Shown here piece after piece: positions 33,025 through 41,183 of a DNA stretch of 64,000 bases. The notes beneath the pieces are model-generated. The model was not told the DNA's origin. It saw only the letters and a list, made by a program, of their open reading frames with translations, and made no database searches. The stretch is from contig NZ_CP149994.1 in NCBI RefSeq assembly GCF_051307055.1, forward strand, positions 1,922,001-1,986,000, given 5' to 3'. This DNA comes from Dryocola sp051307055 (GTDB taxonomy: Bacteria > Pseudomonadota > Gammaproteobacteria > Enterobacterales > Enterobacteriaceae). The stretch's first letter is position 1; the number at the start of each line of letters is the position of its first letter. Made by a program: the position numbers and the translations under genes.

Positions 33025-34419
33025 ATGACTACAACAATCAAAGCGGCTCAGCCGGAAAGAAATACCTCTGATTTAGTTAAAGCGGCGGTCTCCGGCTGGC
33101 TGGGCACCGCGCTTGAATTTATGGATTTTCAACTTTACTCGCTGGGTGCCGCTTTAGTCTTTCACGAGATATTTTTTCCGGAACAGTCGGCGGCGATGGC
33201 GCTGATTCTGGCGATGGGAACCTATGGCGCGGGATATATCGCCCGTATTGCGGGAGCCTTTATTTTTGGCCGCATGGGGGACACCATCGGCCGTAAAAAA
33301 GTCTTGTTTATCACTATTACCATGATGGGGATATGCACCACGCTAATCGGCGTGCTGCCGACCTATGCGCAAATCGGCATAGTTGCCCCGTTACTGCTGG
33401 TGCTGTTACGCATTATTCAGGGATTAGGGGCGGGCGCCGAAATCTCGGGCGCGGGCACCATGCTTGCGGAATATGCGCCGAAAGGCAAGCGCGGCATTAT
33501 CTCTTCACTGGTTGCCATGGGCACCAACTGCGGCACATTGTCTGCAACCGCCATCTGGGCCGTGATGTTCTTTTTCCTTTCTAAAGAAGAGCTGCTGGCC
33601 TGGGGCTGGCGCGTGCCGTTCCTGGCAAGCGCGGTAGTGATGATCTTTGCCATCTGGCTGCGAATGAACCTGAAGGAAAGCCCGGTATTTGAAAAGGTTA
33701 ACGACGAAGCGGAATCAAGCGTAGCTGCGAAACAGGCCGCGGATCAAGCGCACTCCCTGGGGGCGATGTTCAGCAGCAAGGCGTTCTGGCTGGCGACCGG
33801 GCTACGCTTTGGTCAGGCGGGCAACTCAGGCTTAATCCAGACCTTTCTGGCCGGTTATCTGGTGCAGACCCTGCTGTTTGAAAAAAACATTCCAACCGAT
33901 GCGCTGATGATAAGTTCCGTGATTGGCTTTATTACCATTCCGCTGCTGGGCTGGCTGTCCGACAAAATCGGACGCCGTATTCCTTATATTATCGTCAGCA
34001 TTTCCTCGATCGTTCTCGCTTATCCGATGCTGTCGATGATTATGGATAAAAGTAACGATGTGAACGTCATCATGGCCTCAATCATCATTATCCATAACGT
34101 GGCGGTGCTGGGGCTGTTTGCGCTGGAGAACATCACCATGGCGGAAATCTTCGGTTCCCGTAATCGCTTTACACGCATAGCGATTTCTAAAGAGGCGGGC
34201 GGCCTGGTCGCCGTTGGCTTCGGACCTGTGCTGGCGGGGATTTTTGTCAATGTTACCGGCGCCTGGTGGCCTATCGTGGTGATGATGATGGCTTATTCCG
34301 TCATCGGACTGATTTCCGCCGTCATCATGCCGGAGGTGAAAGACCGCGATCTCAGCGTGCTGGAAGACGCGGGCGAGAAGCCAACAGCACAGCGGGCGGT
34401 CAAAGGATTACCTGTCTGA
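33025..34419 (+). CDS. ydfJ: MFS (MHS-type) metabolite transporter YdfJ
   Basis: A 464-residue inner-membrane transporter of the metabolite:H+ symporter subfamily (ShiA/ProP-like). Twelve helices; the signature GRMGDTIGRKK lies in the loop 2-3 region and GWLSDKIGRR in loop 8-9. E. coli K-12 ydfJ is interrupted by a prophage; here it is complete. The ATG at 33025 fits better than an upstream frame extension. Within rspB-ydfJ-ydfI it likely imports the sugar acid used by the operon. Confidence 0.9.
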   Translation: MTTTIKAAQPERNTSDLVKAAVSGWLGTALEFMDFQLYSLGAALVFHEIFFPEQSAAMALILAMGTYGAGYIARIAGAFIFGRMGDTIGRKKVLFITITMMGICTTLIGVLPTYAQIGIVAPLLLVLLRIIQGLGAGAEISGAGTMLAEYAPKGKRGIISSLVAMGTNCGTLSATAIWAVMFFFLSKEELLAWGWRVPFLASAVVMIFAIWLRMNLKESPVFEKVNDEAESSVAAKQAADQAHSLGAMFSSKAFWLATGLRFGQAGNSGLIQTFLAGYLVQTLLFEKNIPTDALMISSVIGFITIPLLGWLSDKIGRRIPYIIVSISSIVLAYPMLSMIMDKSNDVNVIMASIIIIHNVAVLGLFALENITMAEIFGSRNRFTRIAISKEAGGLVAVGFGPVLAGIFVNVTGAWWPIVVMMMAYSVIGLISAVIMPEVKDRDLSVLEDAGEKPTAQRAVKGLPV

Positions 34420-34498
34420 TGAAAACAGGTGCGGGCTGTCATACATCTTTTTAATTTATGTCATACCAAATGAGCGAAGTTTAATTTAAATCAAAATG

Positions 34499-34522
34499 CA
34501 GACTACCATAGCAGGTAGTCTG
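34499..34522 (+). promoter_or_regulatory. inverted repeat upstream of ydfI
   Basis: Perfect 9-bp arms CAGACTACC and GGTAGTCTG enclose ATAGCA. A T run begins 14 nt later. It lies between ydfJ and ydfI, 38 bp before the ydfI ATG. It may be a GntR-type operator or a partial terminator that lowers ydfI expression. Confidence 0.5.
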
Positions 34523-34559
34523 TGGTTGTCCCGATGTTTTTTTAACTGTGAGTTTTAAA

Positions 34560-36011
34560 ATGGAAAACAAGCTCTTATCTGCAAAAGCCATTGTACCCAC
34601 CTACGATCGTAGCAAACTTGTGCCACGCATTGTTCATCTGGGTTTTGGCGCGTTTCATCGCGCCCACCAGGCCGTCTATACCGATATTCTTGCCCAGCAA
34701 CACGGCAGCGACTGGGGCTATTGTGAAGTGAACCTGATTGGCGGCGAGCAGCAGATTGCCGATCTCAGGCAGCAGGATAATCTTTACAGCGTGGCGGAAA
34801 TGTCTGCCGATGCCTGGCAGTGTCGCGTGGTGGGCGTAGTGAAGAATGCACTGCATGCGCAGGTCGACGGCCTGGAAGCCGTCCTTAGCGCGATGACCCA
34901 ACCGGAAGTGGCGATTGTCTCGCTCACCGTGACGGAAAAGGGCTACTGCCACGCTCCGACAACGGGAACGATTTTACTGGACCATCCGTTCATCGTGCAC
35001 GATCTGGCCAATCCTCATCAGCCGCAGTCCGCGCCGGGCGTAATTGTTGAGGCGCTGGCTCGCCGTAAAGCCGCGGGTTTGCCGGCCTTCAGCGTAATGT
35101 CCTGCGATAATATGCCTGAGAACGGCCACGTCACCCGCAACGTCGTGACCGCTTATGCAGATGCGCTCGACCCGGAATTAGGCGCGTGGATCAAAGCCAA
35201 CGTGACGTTCCCGTCGACAATGGTCGATCGCATTGTTCCGGCTGTGACGCCTGAAACGCTTGCCCAGGTGGCACAGGCAACCGGCGTTGCCGACCCGGCC
35301 GCCGTCGCCTGTGAGCCTTTCCGCCAGTGGGTTATCGAAGATAATTTCGTTGCTGGCCGCCCGGCATGGGAAAAGGCCGGCGCCGAGTTGGTGACAGACG
35401 TTCTGCCTTATGAAGAGATGAAGCTGCGCATGCTCAACGGCAGCCACTCATTCCTGGCGTACCTTGGCTATCTCGCGGGTTACCAGCATATTTCCGACTG
35501 CATGTATGACGAAAACTATTGCCTCGCCGCATACGCTTTAATGATGCAGGAGCAGGCGCCTACGCTGAAAGTGCAGGGAGTGGATTTAGGCAAATATGCT
35601 GATTCGCTGATAGAACGCTACTCCAACCCGGCGCTGCGCCATCGTACCTGGCAGATTGCGATGGACGGCAGCCAGAAGCTTCCGCAGCGCTGGCTGGACT
35701 CCATTCGCTGGCATCTTGCTCACGGCAGCCGTTTCGACCTGCTGGCGTTAGGCGTAGCCGGATGGATGCGTTACGTTGGCGGCGTTGATGAGCAGGGCGA
35801 AAAAATTGAAATCAGCGATCCGCTGCTGCCGGCAATTCAGCAGGCGGTGGCCGCAAGCCAGGAAGGGGAAGCCCGCGTGCAGGCGCTGCTAGGGCTGAAA
35901 ACTATCTTTGGTGAGGATCTGCCCGCTAACGAGCAGTTTGTTAAACAGGTTACCGAAGCCTGGCTGTCGCTGCGTAAGTACGGGGCAAAAGCTACGGTGG
36001 CAAAATACTAA
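34560..36011 (+). CDS. ydfI: mannitol dehydrogenase family oxidoreductase YdfI
   Basis: A 483-residue polyol/hexuronate dehydrogenase of the UxuB/UxaB/mannitol dehydrogenase family. N-terminal NAD fold motif GFGAFHRAHQ (about residues 28-37) and the catalytic-region lysine motif in the PFRQWVIEDNF...LRMLNGSHS segment are present. Length matches E. coli YdfI (486 aa), which has been described as a D-mannonate oxidoreductase-like enzyme. I use the ATG at 34560. With RspB it should act on sugar acids. Confidence 0.93.
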   Translation: MENKLLSAKAIVPTYDRSKLVPRIVHLGFGAFHRAHQAVYTDILAQQHGSDWGYCEVNLIGGEQQIADLRQQDNLYSVAEMSADAWQCRVVGVVKNALHAQVDGLEAVLSAMTQPEVAIVSLTVTEKGYCHAPTTGTILLDHPFIVHDLANPHQPQSAPGVIVEALARRKAAGLPAFSVMSCDNMPENGHVTRNVVTAYADALDPELGAWIKANVTFPSTMVDRIVPAVTPETLAQVAQATGVADPAAVACEPFRQWVIEDNFVAGRPAWEKAGAELVTDVLPYEEMKLRMLNGSHSFLAYLGYLAGYQHISDCMYDENYCLAAYALMMQEQAPTLKVQGVDLGKYADSLIERYSNPALRHRTWQIAMDGSQKLPQRWLDSIRWHLAHGSRFDLLALGVAGWMRYVGGVDEQGEKIEISDPLLPAIQQAVAASQEGEARVQALLGLKTIFGEDLPANEQFVKQVTEAWLSLRKYGAKATVAKY

Positions 36012-36131
36012 ACCGTCGACGGCCTACTTCTGCCGGGAAGAAGGCCCGTTTTGGGATGACCCGCGGCGTTTTGGCAGGTATATTTTGCGGGATTTCGCGA
36101 TTTCTCGCGCCAACGTAATTAAGGTAACTCT

Positions 36132-36425
36132 ATGGCAAAGCATCCCGTCGGTAAGCATCTGCGCGCGCCCGTCACGTTCAACGATAAAAACGTATTGATT
36201 TACGTCGTCCGTGGTTCACAAATTGAACATATGCCGGCAGACGAAGACGACGATTATCCGGGCGATATGCAGATGCTGATGCCGCAGCTGAGCAGAGATT
36301 TTGATGCGGAATTAAACAGCTCGTTAACGGAATGCGCATCGGGCGATGTCATCGTCTTTATGTGCGCCACCGATCTCATTTTTGAATATGGTTATTCGAA
36401 AGTTAAAGCGTTGCGCAGCGCATAA
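36132..36425 (+). CDS. small acidic hypothetical protein
   Basis: A 97-residue cytoplasmic protein, basic at the N-terminus (MAKHPVGKHLRAP) and acidic in the middle (HMPADEDDDYPGDMQ). No membrane segment or signal peptide. An AAGG lies 8 nt before the ATG and a strong terminator follows at 36431-36450, so it looks like a complete single-gene unit. I do not recognise the family. Its neighbours, a His-rich lipoprotein and an RcnB-like protein, give no firm hint. Confidence 0.72.
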   Translation: MAKHPVGKHLRAPVTFNDKNVLIYVVRGSQIEHMPADEDDDYPGDMQMLMPQLSRDFDAELNSSLTECASGDVIVFMCATDLIFEYGYSKVKALRSA

Positions 36426-36430
36426 AATTA

Positions 36431-36450
36431 AGCCCCGGCATGCCGGGGCT
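36431..36450. terminator. bidirectional terminator hairpin
   Basis: A perfect 9-bp stem AGCCCCGGC / GCCGGGGCT with a tiny AT loop lies between two convergent small genes. T-rich sequence follows on the plus side (CTAATCTGCTTTT) and TTAATTTTAT on the minus side. Confidence 0.8.
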
Positions 36451-36459
36451 AATCTGCTT

Positions 36460-36573
36460 TTAGCGATGGTGAGAGTGGTGGTGGTGGCCGTGATGATACC
36501 CGTCGTGCCAGATGCAGCCGCTTAAAGAAAAGACTATCGCCAGGCTGGTCAGAACTAATAAGATTTTTTTCAT
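36460..36573 (-). CDS. 37-residue histidine-rich lipoprotein
   Basis: The ORF encodes MKKILLVLTSLAIVFSLSGC as a lipoprotein signal (lipobox LSGC, Cys20) and a mature peptide of only 18 residues, 9 of which are His (HHGHHHHSHH). Lipidation would anchor a metal-binding tail on a membrane. It is too short for usual gene finders. Neighbouring RcnB-like protein suggests a nickel/cobalt or general metal role, but this is inference. The Shine-Dalgarno is weak. Confidence 0.72.
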   Translation of the reverse strand: MKKILLVLTSLAIVFSLSGCIWHDGYHHGHHHHSHHR

Positions 36574-36720
36574 CGTCTATTACCGTTTCACTATTAACCT
36601 GTGGGTAATTATCGATAACCGGTAATTTCAAACTACCAGAATAAACTCAAAAATATCGCCTTCACATTTTCTTCACTATTGTTTGTTTATTAAGCCTGAA
36701 CTGTTTTTTGGTTATAAAAA

Positions 36721-36760
36721 ATAAAAACCACCGCAATATAAATAAAGCAGTGGTTTTTAT
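36721..36760. terminator. bidirectional terminator downstream of the RcnB-like gene
   Basis: Arms ATAAAAACCAC and GTGGTTTTTAT enclose an 18-nt AT-rich loop, with A and T runs on both sides. It lies 26 bp past the stop of the minus-strand RcnB-like gene. Confidence 0.75.
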
Positions 36761-36785
36761 TTTCAGCCTGACGCTATCAGCCGTA

Positions 36786-37136
36786 TCAATGCGCGTAAAA
36801 AATATCGCCCTTCATCGCGCGGAGGATCTTGCCTTCGGCGTCGGTAATCAGCACATAGTTGCCGCCCATATAGGTCCAGTGGCTTCCTGCTTCGGGCGCC
36901 GGAAGATGCCGGATTTTCCAGGCGTCAATCTGATACTGTTTGGTGCGATAGAGATCGGGCGCAATGTCGCCAATAGCAAAGTGCTTATAGTCGGCGTAGA
37001 ACTCTTTAAGCTCATACGAGGTGTTGGCATTGCTTTGCGGGGCGGCAGGCGCGGGTTCACTATAAGCCTGTGCTGAAAAAGCGACGGGCAGCCCCATTAA
37101 CAGGGCTGAGAGCAACACAACTTTCGACTTACGCAT
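36786..37136 (-). CDS. RcnB-family periplasmic protein
   Basis: A 116-residue secreted protein: signal peptide residues 1-24 (FSAQA-Y), an Ala/Pro-rich linker, then an RcnB domain with the family pattern W-KIRHLPAPEAGSHWTYMGGNYVLI and a final G-x-I-L...GDIF. RcnB modulates nickel/cobalt efflux in E. coli; several paralogues are stress-related exported proteins. The present one is monocistronic, with a terminator at 36721-36760. It sits back-to-back with the mgrR promoter region. Confidence 0.88.
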   Translation of the reverse strand: MRKSKVVLLSALLMGLPVAFSAQAYSEPAPAAPQSNANTSYELKEFYADYKHFAIGDIAPDLYRTKQYQIDAWKIRHLPAPEAGSHWTYMGGNYVLITDAEGKILRAMKGDIFYAH

Positions 37137-37286
37137 AACTTCTCCACTTGTAGATATTTTTGTAGTAGCGCACTACACCTATCATCACCCAAAAGAGTCT
37201 GTCGAATGATGTACAAACGTAACACGATAAGAATGGCTGCGAATGGCGCTCATCACAAGTTAGCTAAAAAACATAATTTGCGGGCT

Positions 37287-37321
37287 TGTTTAAGCGGGGT
37301 TGAACCAGAGAAGGCTATTTT
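37287..37321 (+). promoter_or_regulatory. PhoP-dependent promoter of mgrR
   Basis: A PhoP box TGTTTA-AGCGG-GGTTGA (37287-37303) is followed after exactly 12 bp by the -10-like TATTTT (37316-37321). This spacing is the hallmark of class I PhoP-activated promoters and equals that of the mgtS promoter nearby. Confidence 0.78.
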
Positions 37322-37328
37322 GGCGGCT

Positions 37329-37433
37329 GGTGGGATCTGCGCAAAAATAAACATCATTATCTGCGGGGTCGCACGAATAATAAAAACCTATCCATGCAGC
37401 TTTGAACCGTCACCCAGAGTGGCGGTTTTTTTT
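37329..37433 (+). ncRNA. mgrR: small regulatory RNA MgrR
   Basis: From the predicted start just after the PhoP-type promoter, a non-coding stretch of about 100 nt ends in the terminator stem CCGTCAC-CCAGA-GTGGCGG followed by eight T residues (37426-37433). E. coli MgrR is a 98-nt, PhoPQ-controlled Hfq-dependent sRNA encoded beside mgtS; size, control, terminator and neighbour all match. MgrR represses eptB and ygdQ in E. coli. The 5' end is placed to within a few bases only. Confidence 0.82.
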
Positions 37434-37453
37434 ATCCGCAGGGTTAAGGCGCG

Positions 37454-37493
37454 AAAAAAATGCCCCCCGAGATTTGCATCTGCGAGGGGCACG
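37454..37493 (-). terminator. rho-independent terminator of mgtS
   Basis: Read on the minus strand: GTGCCCCTCG, loop, CGGGGGGCAT, then TTTTTTT. It lies 26-65 bp after the mgtS stop. Confidence 0.82.
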
Positions 37494-37518
37494 GTTGGTG
37501 GGGGGTGATCGCCGTTCA

Positions 37519-37614
37519 TCAGTCATCCCATTTATGGCTTAAGTAAGCAGCAAGAAACCCGGAAAAAACAATAAATCCCAGCACTGCGATAAATACGTTC
37601 ATATTTCCCAGCAT
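37519..37614 (-). CDS. mgtS: small membrane protein MgtS
   Basis: A 31-residue ORF, MLGNMNVF... to LSHKWDD, differing from E. coli MgtS (YneM) in only a few hydrophobic residues. MgtS is an inner-membrane peptide that protects the magnesium importer MgtA from FtsH degradation and affects PitA. One transmembrane helix spans about residues 7-24. It has a textbook PhoP promoter upstream and a terminator downstream, and lies opposite mgrR as in E. coli. Confidence 0.97.
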   Translation of the reverse strand: MLGNMNVFIAVLGFIVFSGFLAAYLSHKWDD

Positions 37615-37688
37615 AATTAGCCCTCGTTGTTGCGCATTTCGATAGAAATACCTCTCGTTAAGTGAAATTTTCTCATCAGAGTGAGAGC

Positions 37689-37723
37689 ATTATAGTGGAC
37701 GTAAGTTAAACAAGGTCTAACCG
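37689..37723 (-). promoter_or_regulatory. PhoP-dependent promoter of mgtS
   Basis: On the minus strand the PhoP box CGGTTA-GACCT-TGTTTA (37723-37707) is followed after 12 bp by a perfect -10 TATAAT (37694-37689). The predicted start leaves a leader of about 70 nt before the mgtS ATG. Confidence 0.9.
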
Positions 37724-37734
37724 GTAGTAAATTA

Positions 37735-38742
37735 TTAGCCTTGCGAGGTAAAGGTTTTACGGTAAGTTGCCGGCGTGGTGGCAAGCTGTTGGCGGAAATG
37801 GTGGCGTAAGGTGGCCGCGCTGCCAAAACCAGCCAGCTGGGCAATCTTCTCAATGGACAGAGCGCTGTTCTCCAGTAAATCCCGGCTTCTGGCTAAGCGG
37901 GCGGTTAATAACCATCTGGCGGGTGTGGTGCCGGTCGCGGCTGCGAAGCGCCGCAGAAAAGTGCGCGGGCTCATGCCGACAAATTTTGCAAGCGTTGCCA
38001 CGCTGTGCTCTTTATCGAGGCTGGCATGGAGATAATCGAAGAGCGGGCTTAACCGATGGCTCTCATAGGTAACCGGTACGGCCTGGGCGATGAACTGCGC
38101 CTGACCGCCGTCGCGGTGGGGCGGAACGACCAGCCGGCGCGCGACGCTATTGGCCGCGGCGCTGCCGTAATCGCGTCTTACCAGATGCAGGCAGAGATCG
38201 ATGCCCGCCGCGCTGCCTGCGGAGGTCAGAATATTGCCATTATCGATATATAAAACGTCTGGCGTCACCTGGATGTCCGGATAGCGCTGCTGAAGTAAAT
38301 CGGTATAACGCCAGTGCGTCGTGGCCTGCCGGTTACCGAGCAGTCCGGCGGCCGCCAGCACGAACACGCCCGAGCAGATAGACATAATCCTCGCGCCGCG
38401 AAGGTGGGCGGCGGCCAGCGCGTTGCATAGCTCAACGGGTACCGGCGCATCCGCACCTCGCCAGCCCGGCACAATGATTGTCCCGGCCTGCGCCAGCAGC
38501 TCAAGCCCGCCGTCTACCGCCAGGCGAATCCCGCCGGTTGCGCGAAGCTCGCCCTTATCGATGCCCGCCACGGCGAAACGATACCAGTCGTCGCCCATCT
38601 CCGGACGAGCGAGCCCGAAGACCTCCACGGCAACGCCAAATTCAAAGGTGCACAGGCCATCATAGGCCAAAGCAACCACTAAGGGGTTCTTCAAGGGATT
38701 ACCTGCGGGATCGATTGTCATGATCTTCACGCTATCCGTCAT
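37735..38742 (-). CDS. ftrA: FtrA-like AraC/GlxA-family transcriptional regulator
   Basis: A 335-residue regulator with an N-terminal DJ-1/PfpI-like amidase domain (about residues 20-185, including the nucleophile-elbow motif ICSGVFVLAAAGLL) and a C-terminal AraC-type double HTH (about 230-330, VATLAKFVGMSPRTFLRRF). This layout is typical of GlxA/FtrA regulators. The start at 38742 has AGGTGGCAGGA just upstream; a GTG three codons earlier is possible. It is divergent from a rhodanese gene, its likely target. Confidence 0.85.
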   Translation of the reverse strand: MTDSVKIMTIDPAGNPLKNPLVVALAYDGLCTFEFGVAVEVFGLARPEMGDDWYRFAVAGIDKGELRATGGIRLAVDGGLELLAQAGTIIVPGWRGADAPVPVELCNALAAAHLRGARIMSICSGVFVLAAAGLLGNRQATTHWRYTDLLQQRYPDIQVTPDVLYIDNGNILTSAGSAAGIDLCLHLVRRDYGSAAANSVARRLVVPPHRDGGQAQFIAQAVPVTYESHRLSPLFDYLHASLDKEHSVATLAKFVGMSPRTFLRRFAAATGTTPARWLLTARLARSRDLLENSALSIEKIAQLAGFGSAATLRHHFRQQLATTPATYRKTFTSQG

Positions 38743-38806
38743 TCCTGCCACCTGTCAAGCCAGCGCTACGGCCTTATAGTGAAGCCTCACCCAAAAAGGA
38801 GAGTCT

Positions 38807-39196
38807 ATGAGCTACGTATCTGAATACCCGGCCGCCGCGCCAGAAATTGCCGCCGCCCATTTTTTGCAGCGCCTCAGCCTTGAAACGGACTGCGACGACG
38901 TTCACTCCGCGATGAAAGAAGGGGAAATGGACTTTGTGCTGCTGCACGTGGTGGGAGCGCCGGAAGCTTTCGCTCGTCGGCATATTCCAGGCGCTTTGCA
39001 CCTGCGGCACCGTGATATTAACGCGGAGCGCATGGCCGAATGGCCAGCCGATACGCTGTTTGTGGTGTACTGCGCCGGTCCGCACTGCAACGGGGCGGAC
39101 CGGGCGGCACTGAAGCTGGCGCGTATGGGGCGCCCGGTTAAAATTATGATCGGCGGCATAACCGGCTGGGCTGACGAGGGGTTTAGTTTCGCCTGA
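38807..39196 (+). CDS. rhodanese-like domain protein
   Basis: A 129-residue single-domain rhodanese. The probable active site is the Cys in VVYCAGPHCNGAD (about residues 88-100), with the rhodanese start motif LLHVVGAPEAFARRHIPGALHL at about 45-66. It is cytoplasmic. It probably transfers sulfane sulfur or serves as a redox sensor. It is divergent from the ftrA-like gene and its stop abuts the convergent permease gene without a gap. Confidence 0.9.
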   Translation: MSYVSEYPAAAPEIAAAHFLQRLSLETDCDDVHSAMKEGEMDFVLLHVVGAPEAFARRHIPGALHLRHRDINAERMAEWPADTLFVVYCAGPHCNGADRAALKLARMGRPVKIMIGGITGWADEGFSFA

Positions 39197-39946
39197 TTAC
39201 AGCGCGGCGCGCAGCACCATGTCGCTACCCAGTAGAATCAGGCAGATCAGAAAGCCGCGTTTGAAGGCTGGCGGGCTGATGCGTTTACGGATGCGCTGTC
39301 CGGCAAACAGGCCTGCTAACGCGGCGGCAACGGCCATTGCTGACGTCGCCGGGGCGATATTTTGCAGCGCGCCATGCCACCACAACCCGCCCGCCAGCGC
39401 GAGAGTGGAAAAGGTGAAGGATAAACCGAGCGCCTGCACTAACTCGTCGCGTTCAAATCCCAGCGACTGGATATAGGGCACCGCCGGGATGACGAATACG
39501 CCGGTGCCGCCGGTCAGTAAACCGGTGAGCAGACCCACCAGCGGAGAAAGCCACCGCTCATGGCGTGCGGGAATCCTAAAAGGACGAGCCAGCAGCGTCC
39601 ACAAAGCATAAACAATCAGCGCCACACCAAGCGCGAGGGTTGTGACGAGGCCGTTGCCTGAAGCGAGCCATACGCTGCTGCAGGCGGTGCCAATAACAAT
39701 CGTCAACATCATGGGCCACAGGCGCCGGAGCAGCGGCTTCAGGCTGTCGCCTTCATAAAGCTGGAAAAGGTTAGTCAGAAAGGAGGGCAGCAGCAGCATG
39801 CCCGCCGCCGCAACCGGCGAAATCAGCGAGCCGAGAACGCCCATGGCGACCGTCGGCAAACCCATGCCCGTTACCCCTTTCACCAGACCAGCCAGCATAA
39901 AAGTGGCGACAATGGCGCAGCCGATCCACAGCGTTGAGTCAGGCAT
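39197..39946 (-). CDS. TauE/SafE-family permease
   Basis: A 249-residue inner-membrane protein with about seven to eight helices. The conserved N-terminal repeat motif is AGLVKGVTGMGLPTVAMGVLG and the second repeat GLLTGLLTGGTGVFVIPAVPYIQSLG. Family members export sulfite, sulfoacetate or related anions. The start is the ATG at 39946, overlapping by 8 bp the end of the ABM monooxygenase gene in the same operon. Proximity to a rhodanese supports a sulfur link by inference. Confidence 0.88.
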   Translation of the reverse strand: MPDSTLWIGCAIVATFMLAGLVKGVTGMGLPTVAMGVLGSLISPVAAAGMLLLPSFLTNLFQLYEGDSLKPLLRRLWPMMLTIVIGTACSSVWLASGNGLVTTLALGVALIVYALWTLLARPFRIPARHERWLSPLVGLLTGLLTGGTGVFVIPAVPYIQSLGFERDELVQALGLSFTFSTLALAGGLWWHGALQNIAPATSAMAVAAALAGLFAGQRIRKRISPPAFKRGFLICLILLGSDMVLRAAL

Positions 39947-40289
39947 TTTTGTGTGCCTCAACGCTGTCCTGCGGGGCTTCCTCTCGTTCGGTCATGCCGT
40001 AATCGCGCAGCACGTGAGCGATACACAGGCGGTAATGCTCAAATACGCCTTCGCGACCTGCATTTTGTGCCGCACGATGTAACTCAGTGTTGCGCCACTC
40101 TTTTACCGCTGCTTCATCACGCCAGAACGAAAGCGACAGCAGCTTGCCGGACGCGCTCAGGCTTTGAAACCGTTCGACAGAAATAAATCCTTCTATTTGG
40201 CTAAGCTTCGGTTTAAGTTCAGAGGCCAGATCTAAATATTCGGCCTGTTTACCCGGTGCAGGCTGCGCTTCAAAAATTACGGCAATCAT
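39939..40289 (-). CDS. antibiotic biosynthesis monooxygenase (ABM) domain protein
   Basis: A 116-residue protein with a dimeric ferredoxin-like ABM fold: first strand MIAVIFEAQPAPGK, helix EYLDLASELKPKLSQIEGFISVERFQS, then SFWRDEAAVKEWRN. Related small proteins act as quinol or heme-related monooxygenases. The extension beyond residue 98 is hydrophilic. First gene of an operon with the TauE-like permease, divergent from the ArsR-type regulator. Confidence 0.87.
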   Translation of the reverse strand: MIAVIFEAQPAPGKQAEYLDLASELKPKLSQIEGFISVERFQSLSASGKLLSLSFWRDEAAVKEWRNTELHRAAQNAGREGVFEHYRLCIAHVLRDYGMTEREEAPQDSVEAHKNA

Positions 40290-40364
40290 CGGTGTCGCTC
40301 CTTTACTGTAAGTAAAATCACCTTAATGCGTTGCCTGACCGGATGCTTCGCTGACCATCGAAAT

Positions 40365-41048
40365 ATGGATAACAATTTTCTCGAAACTCATCTTGCTGCG
40401 GTGGCTTCCGCCATCGCCGACAGAACCCGCGCCCGCATGCTGTGCGCGCTGATGGACGGACGCGCCTGGACCGCAACGGAGCTGAGCGTGCTGGCCGAGG
40501 TTGCGCCTTCTACCGCCAGCAGCCATCTGGCAAAACTGATGGATCAGGCGCTTATCGACTGCGTTCAGCAGGGGCGCCATCGCTACTATCGTCTGCAGAG
40601 CAGCCAGATCGCCGGGGCGCTGGAAGGATTGATGGGCCTGCTCAACGTCGATCGCGCCACGTTGCGCAGCAGGACGCCCGATAATCTGCGTTACGCAAGA
40701 ACCTGCTATGACCATATGGCCGGGGAAGTTGCCGTTGAGCTGCATGACCGGTTATTTACGCTTGGCTGGCTCGAAGGTAAGGATTACGCGTTAACGGCGG
40801 AAGGGCGAGCGCAGTGTCAACGGCTGGGAATAAACGCCGAAGCAGGCTCCTCACGCCGAAGCCTGGCCTGCGGATGCCTGGACTGGAGCGAACGCCGCGA
40901 GCATCTTGGCGGCGTGCTTGGCAAAGCTCTGTTACATACCTGTGAATTACAGCGCTGGGTGACACGGGATCTGGTGAGCCGTGAACTGCATTTTACCGGG
41001 CTGGGCAAACGCAAATTAAACGCCATTTTCGGCATCGTAGTTCAGTAA
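40365..41048 (+). CDS. ArsR-type winged-helix transcriptional regulator
   Basis: A 227-residue regulator. Residues 5-85 form an ArsR-like winged HTH (TATELSVLAEVAPSTASSHLAKLMDQALIDCVQQGRHRYYRL); the rest is a helical domain ending in a Cys pair SLACGCLDW (about residue 180) that may bind metal or sense thiols. It is divergent from the ABM-permease operon, its probable target. The longer frame from 40326 is not needed; I use the ATG at 40365. Confidence 0.87.
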   Translation: MDNNFLETHLAAVASAIADRTRARMLCALMDGRAWTATELSVLAEVAPSTASSHLAKLMDQALIDCVQQGRHRYYRLQSSQIAGALEGLMGLLNVDRATLRSRTPDNLRYARTCYDHMAGEVAVELHDRLFTLGWLEGKDYALTAEGRAQCQRLGINAEAGSSRRSLACGCLDWSERREHLGGVLGKALLHTCELQRWVTRDLVSRELHFTGLGKRKLNAIFGIVVQ

Positions 41049-41183
41049 GAAAACGCCTCAGCAAGCGCGTTGCCAGGTTAAACCAGGCGAATAAACCTCA
41101 ATGCTAGCTTCTGCGAAGCAGAACTGAAGCTAACGTACCGTTAAATAATCACCCATTTGATTGTAATAATTAAGGAATCAGCA

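Noticed and set aside
37206..37508. 100-codon plus-strand ORF overlapping the mgrR/mgtS region
   Set aside because: It spans the PhoP box, the sRNA, two terminators and the antisense of mgtS; composition is not protein-like and no ribosome site precedes it.
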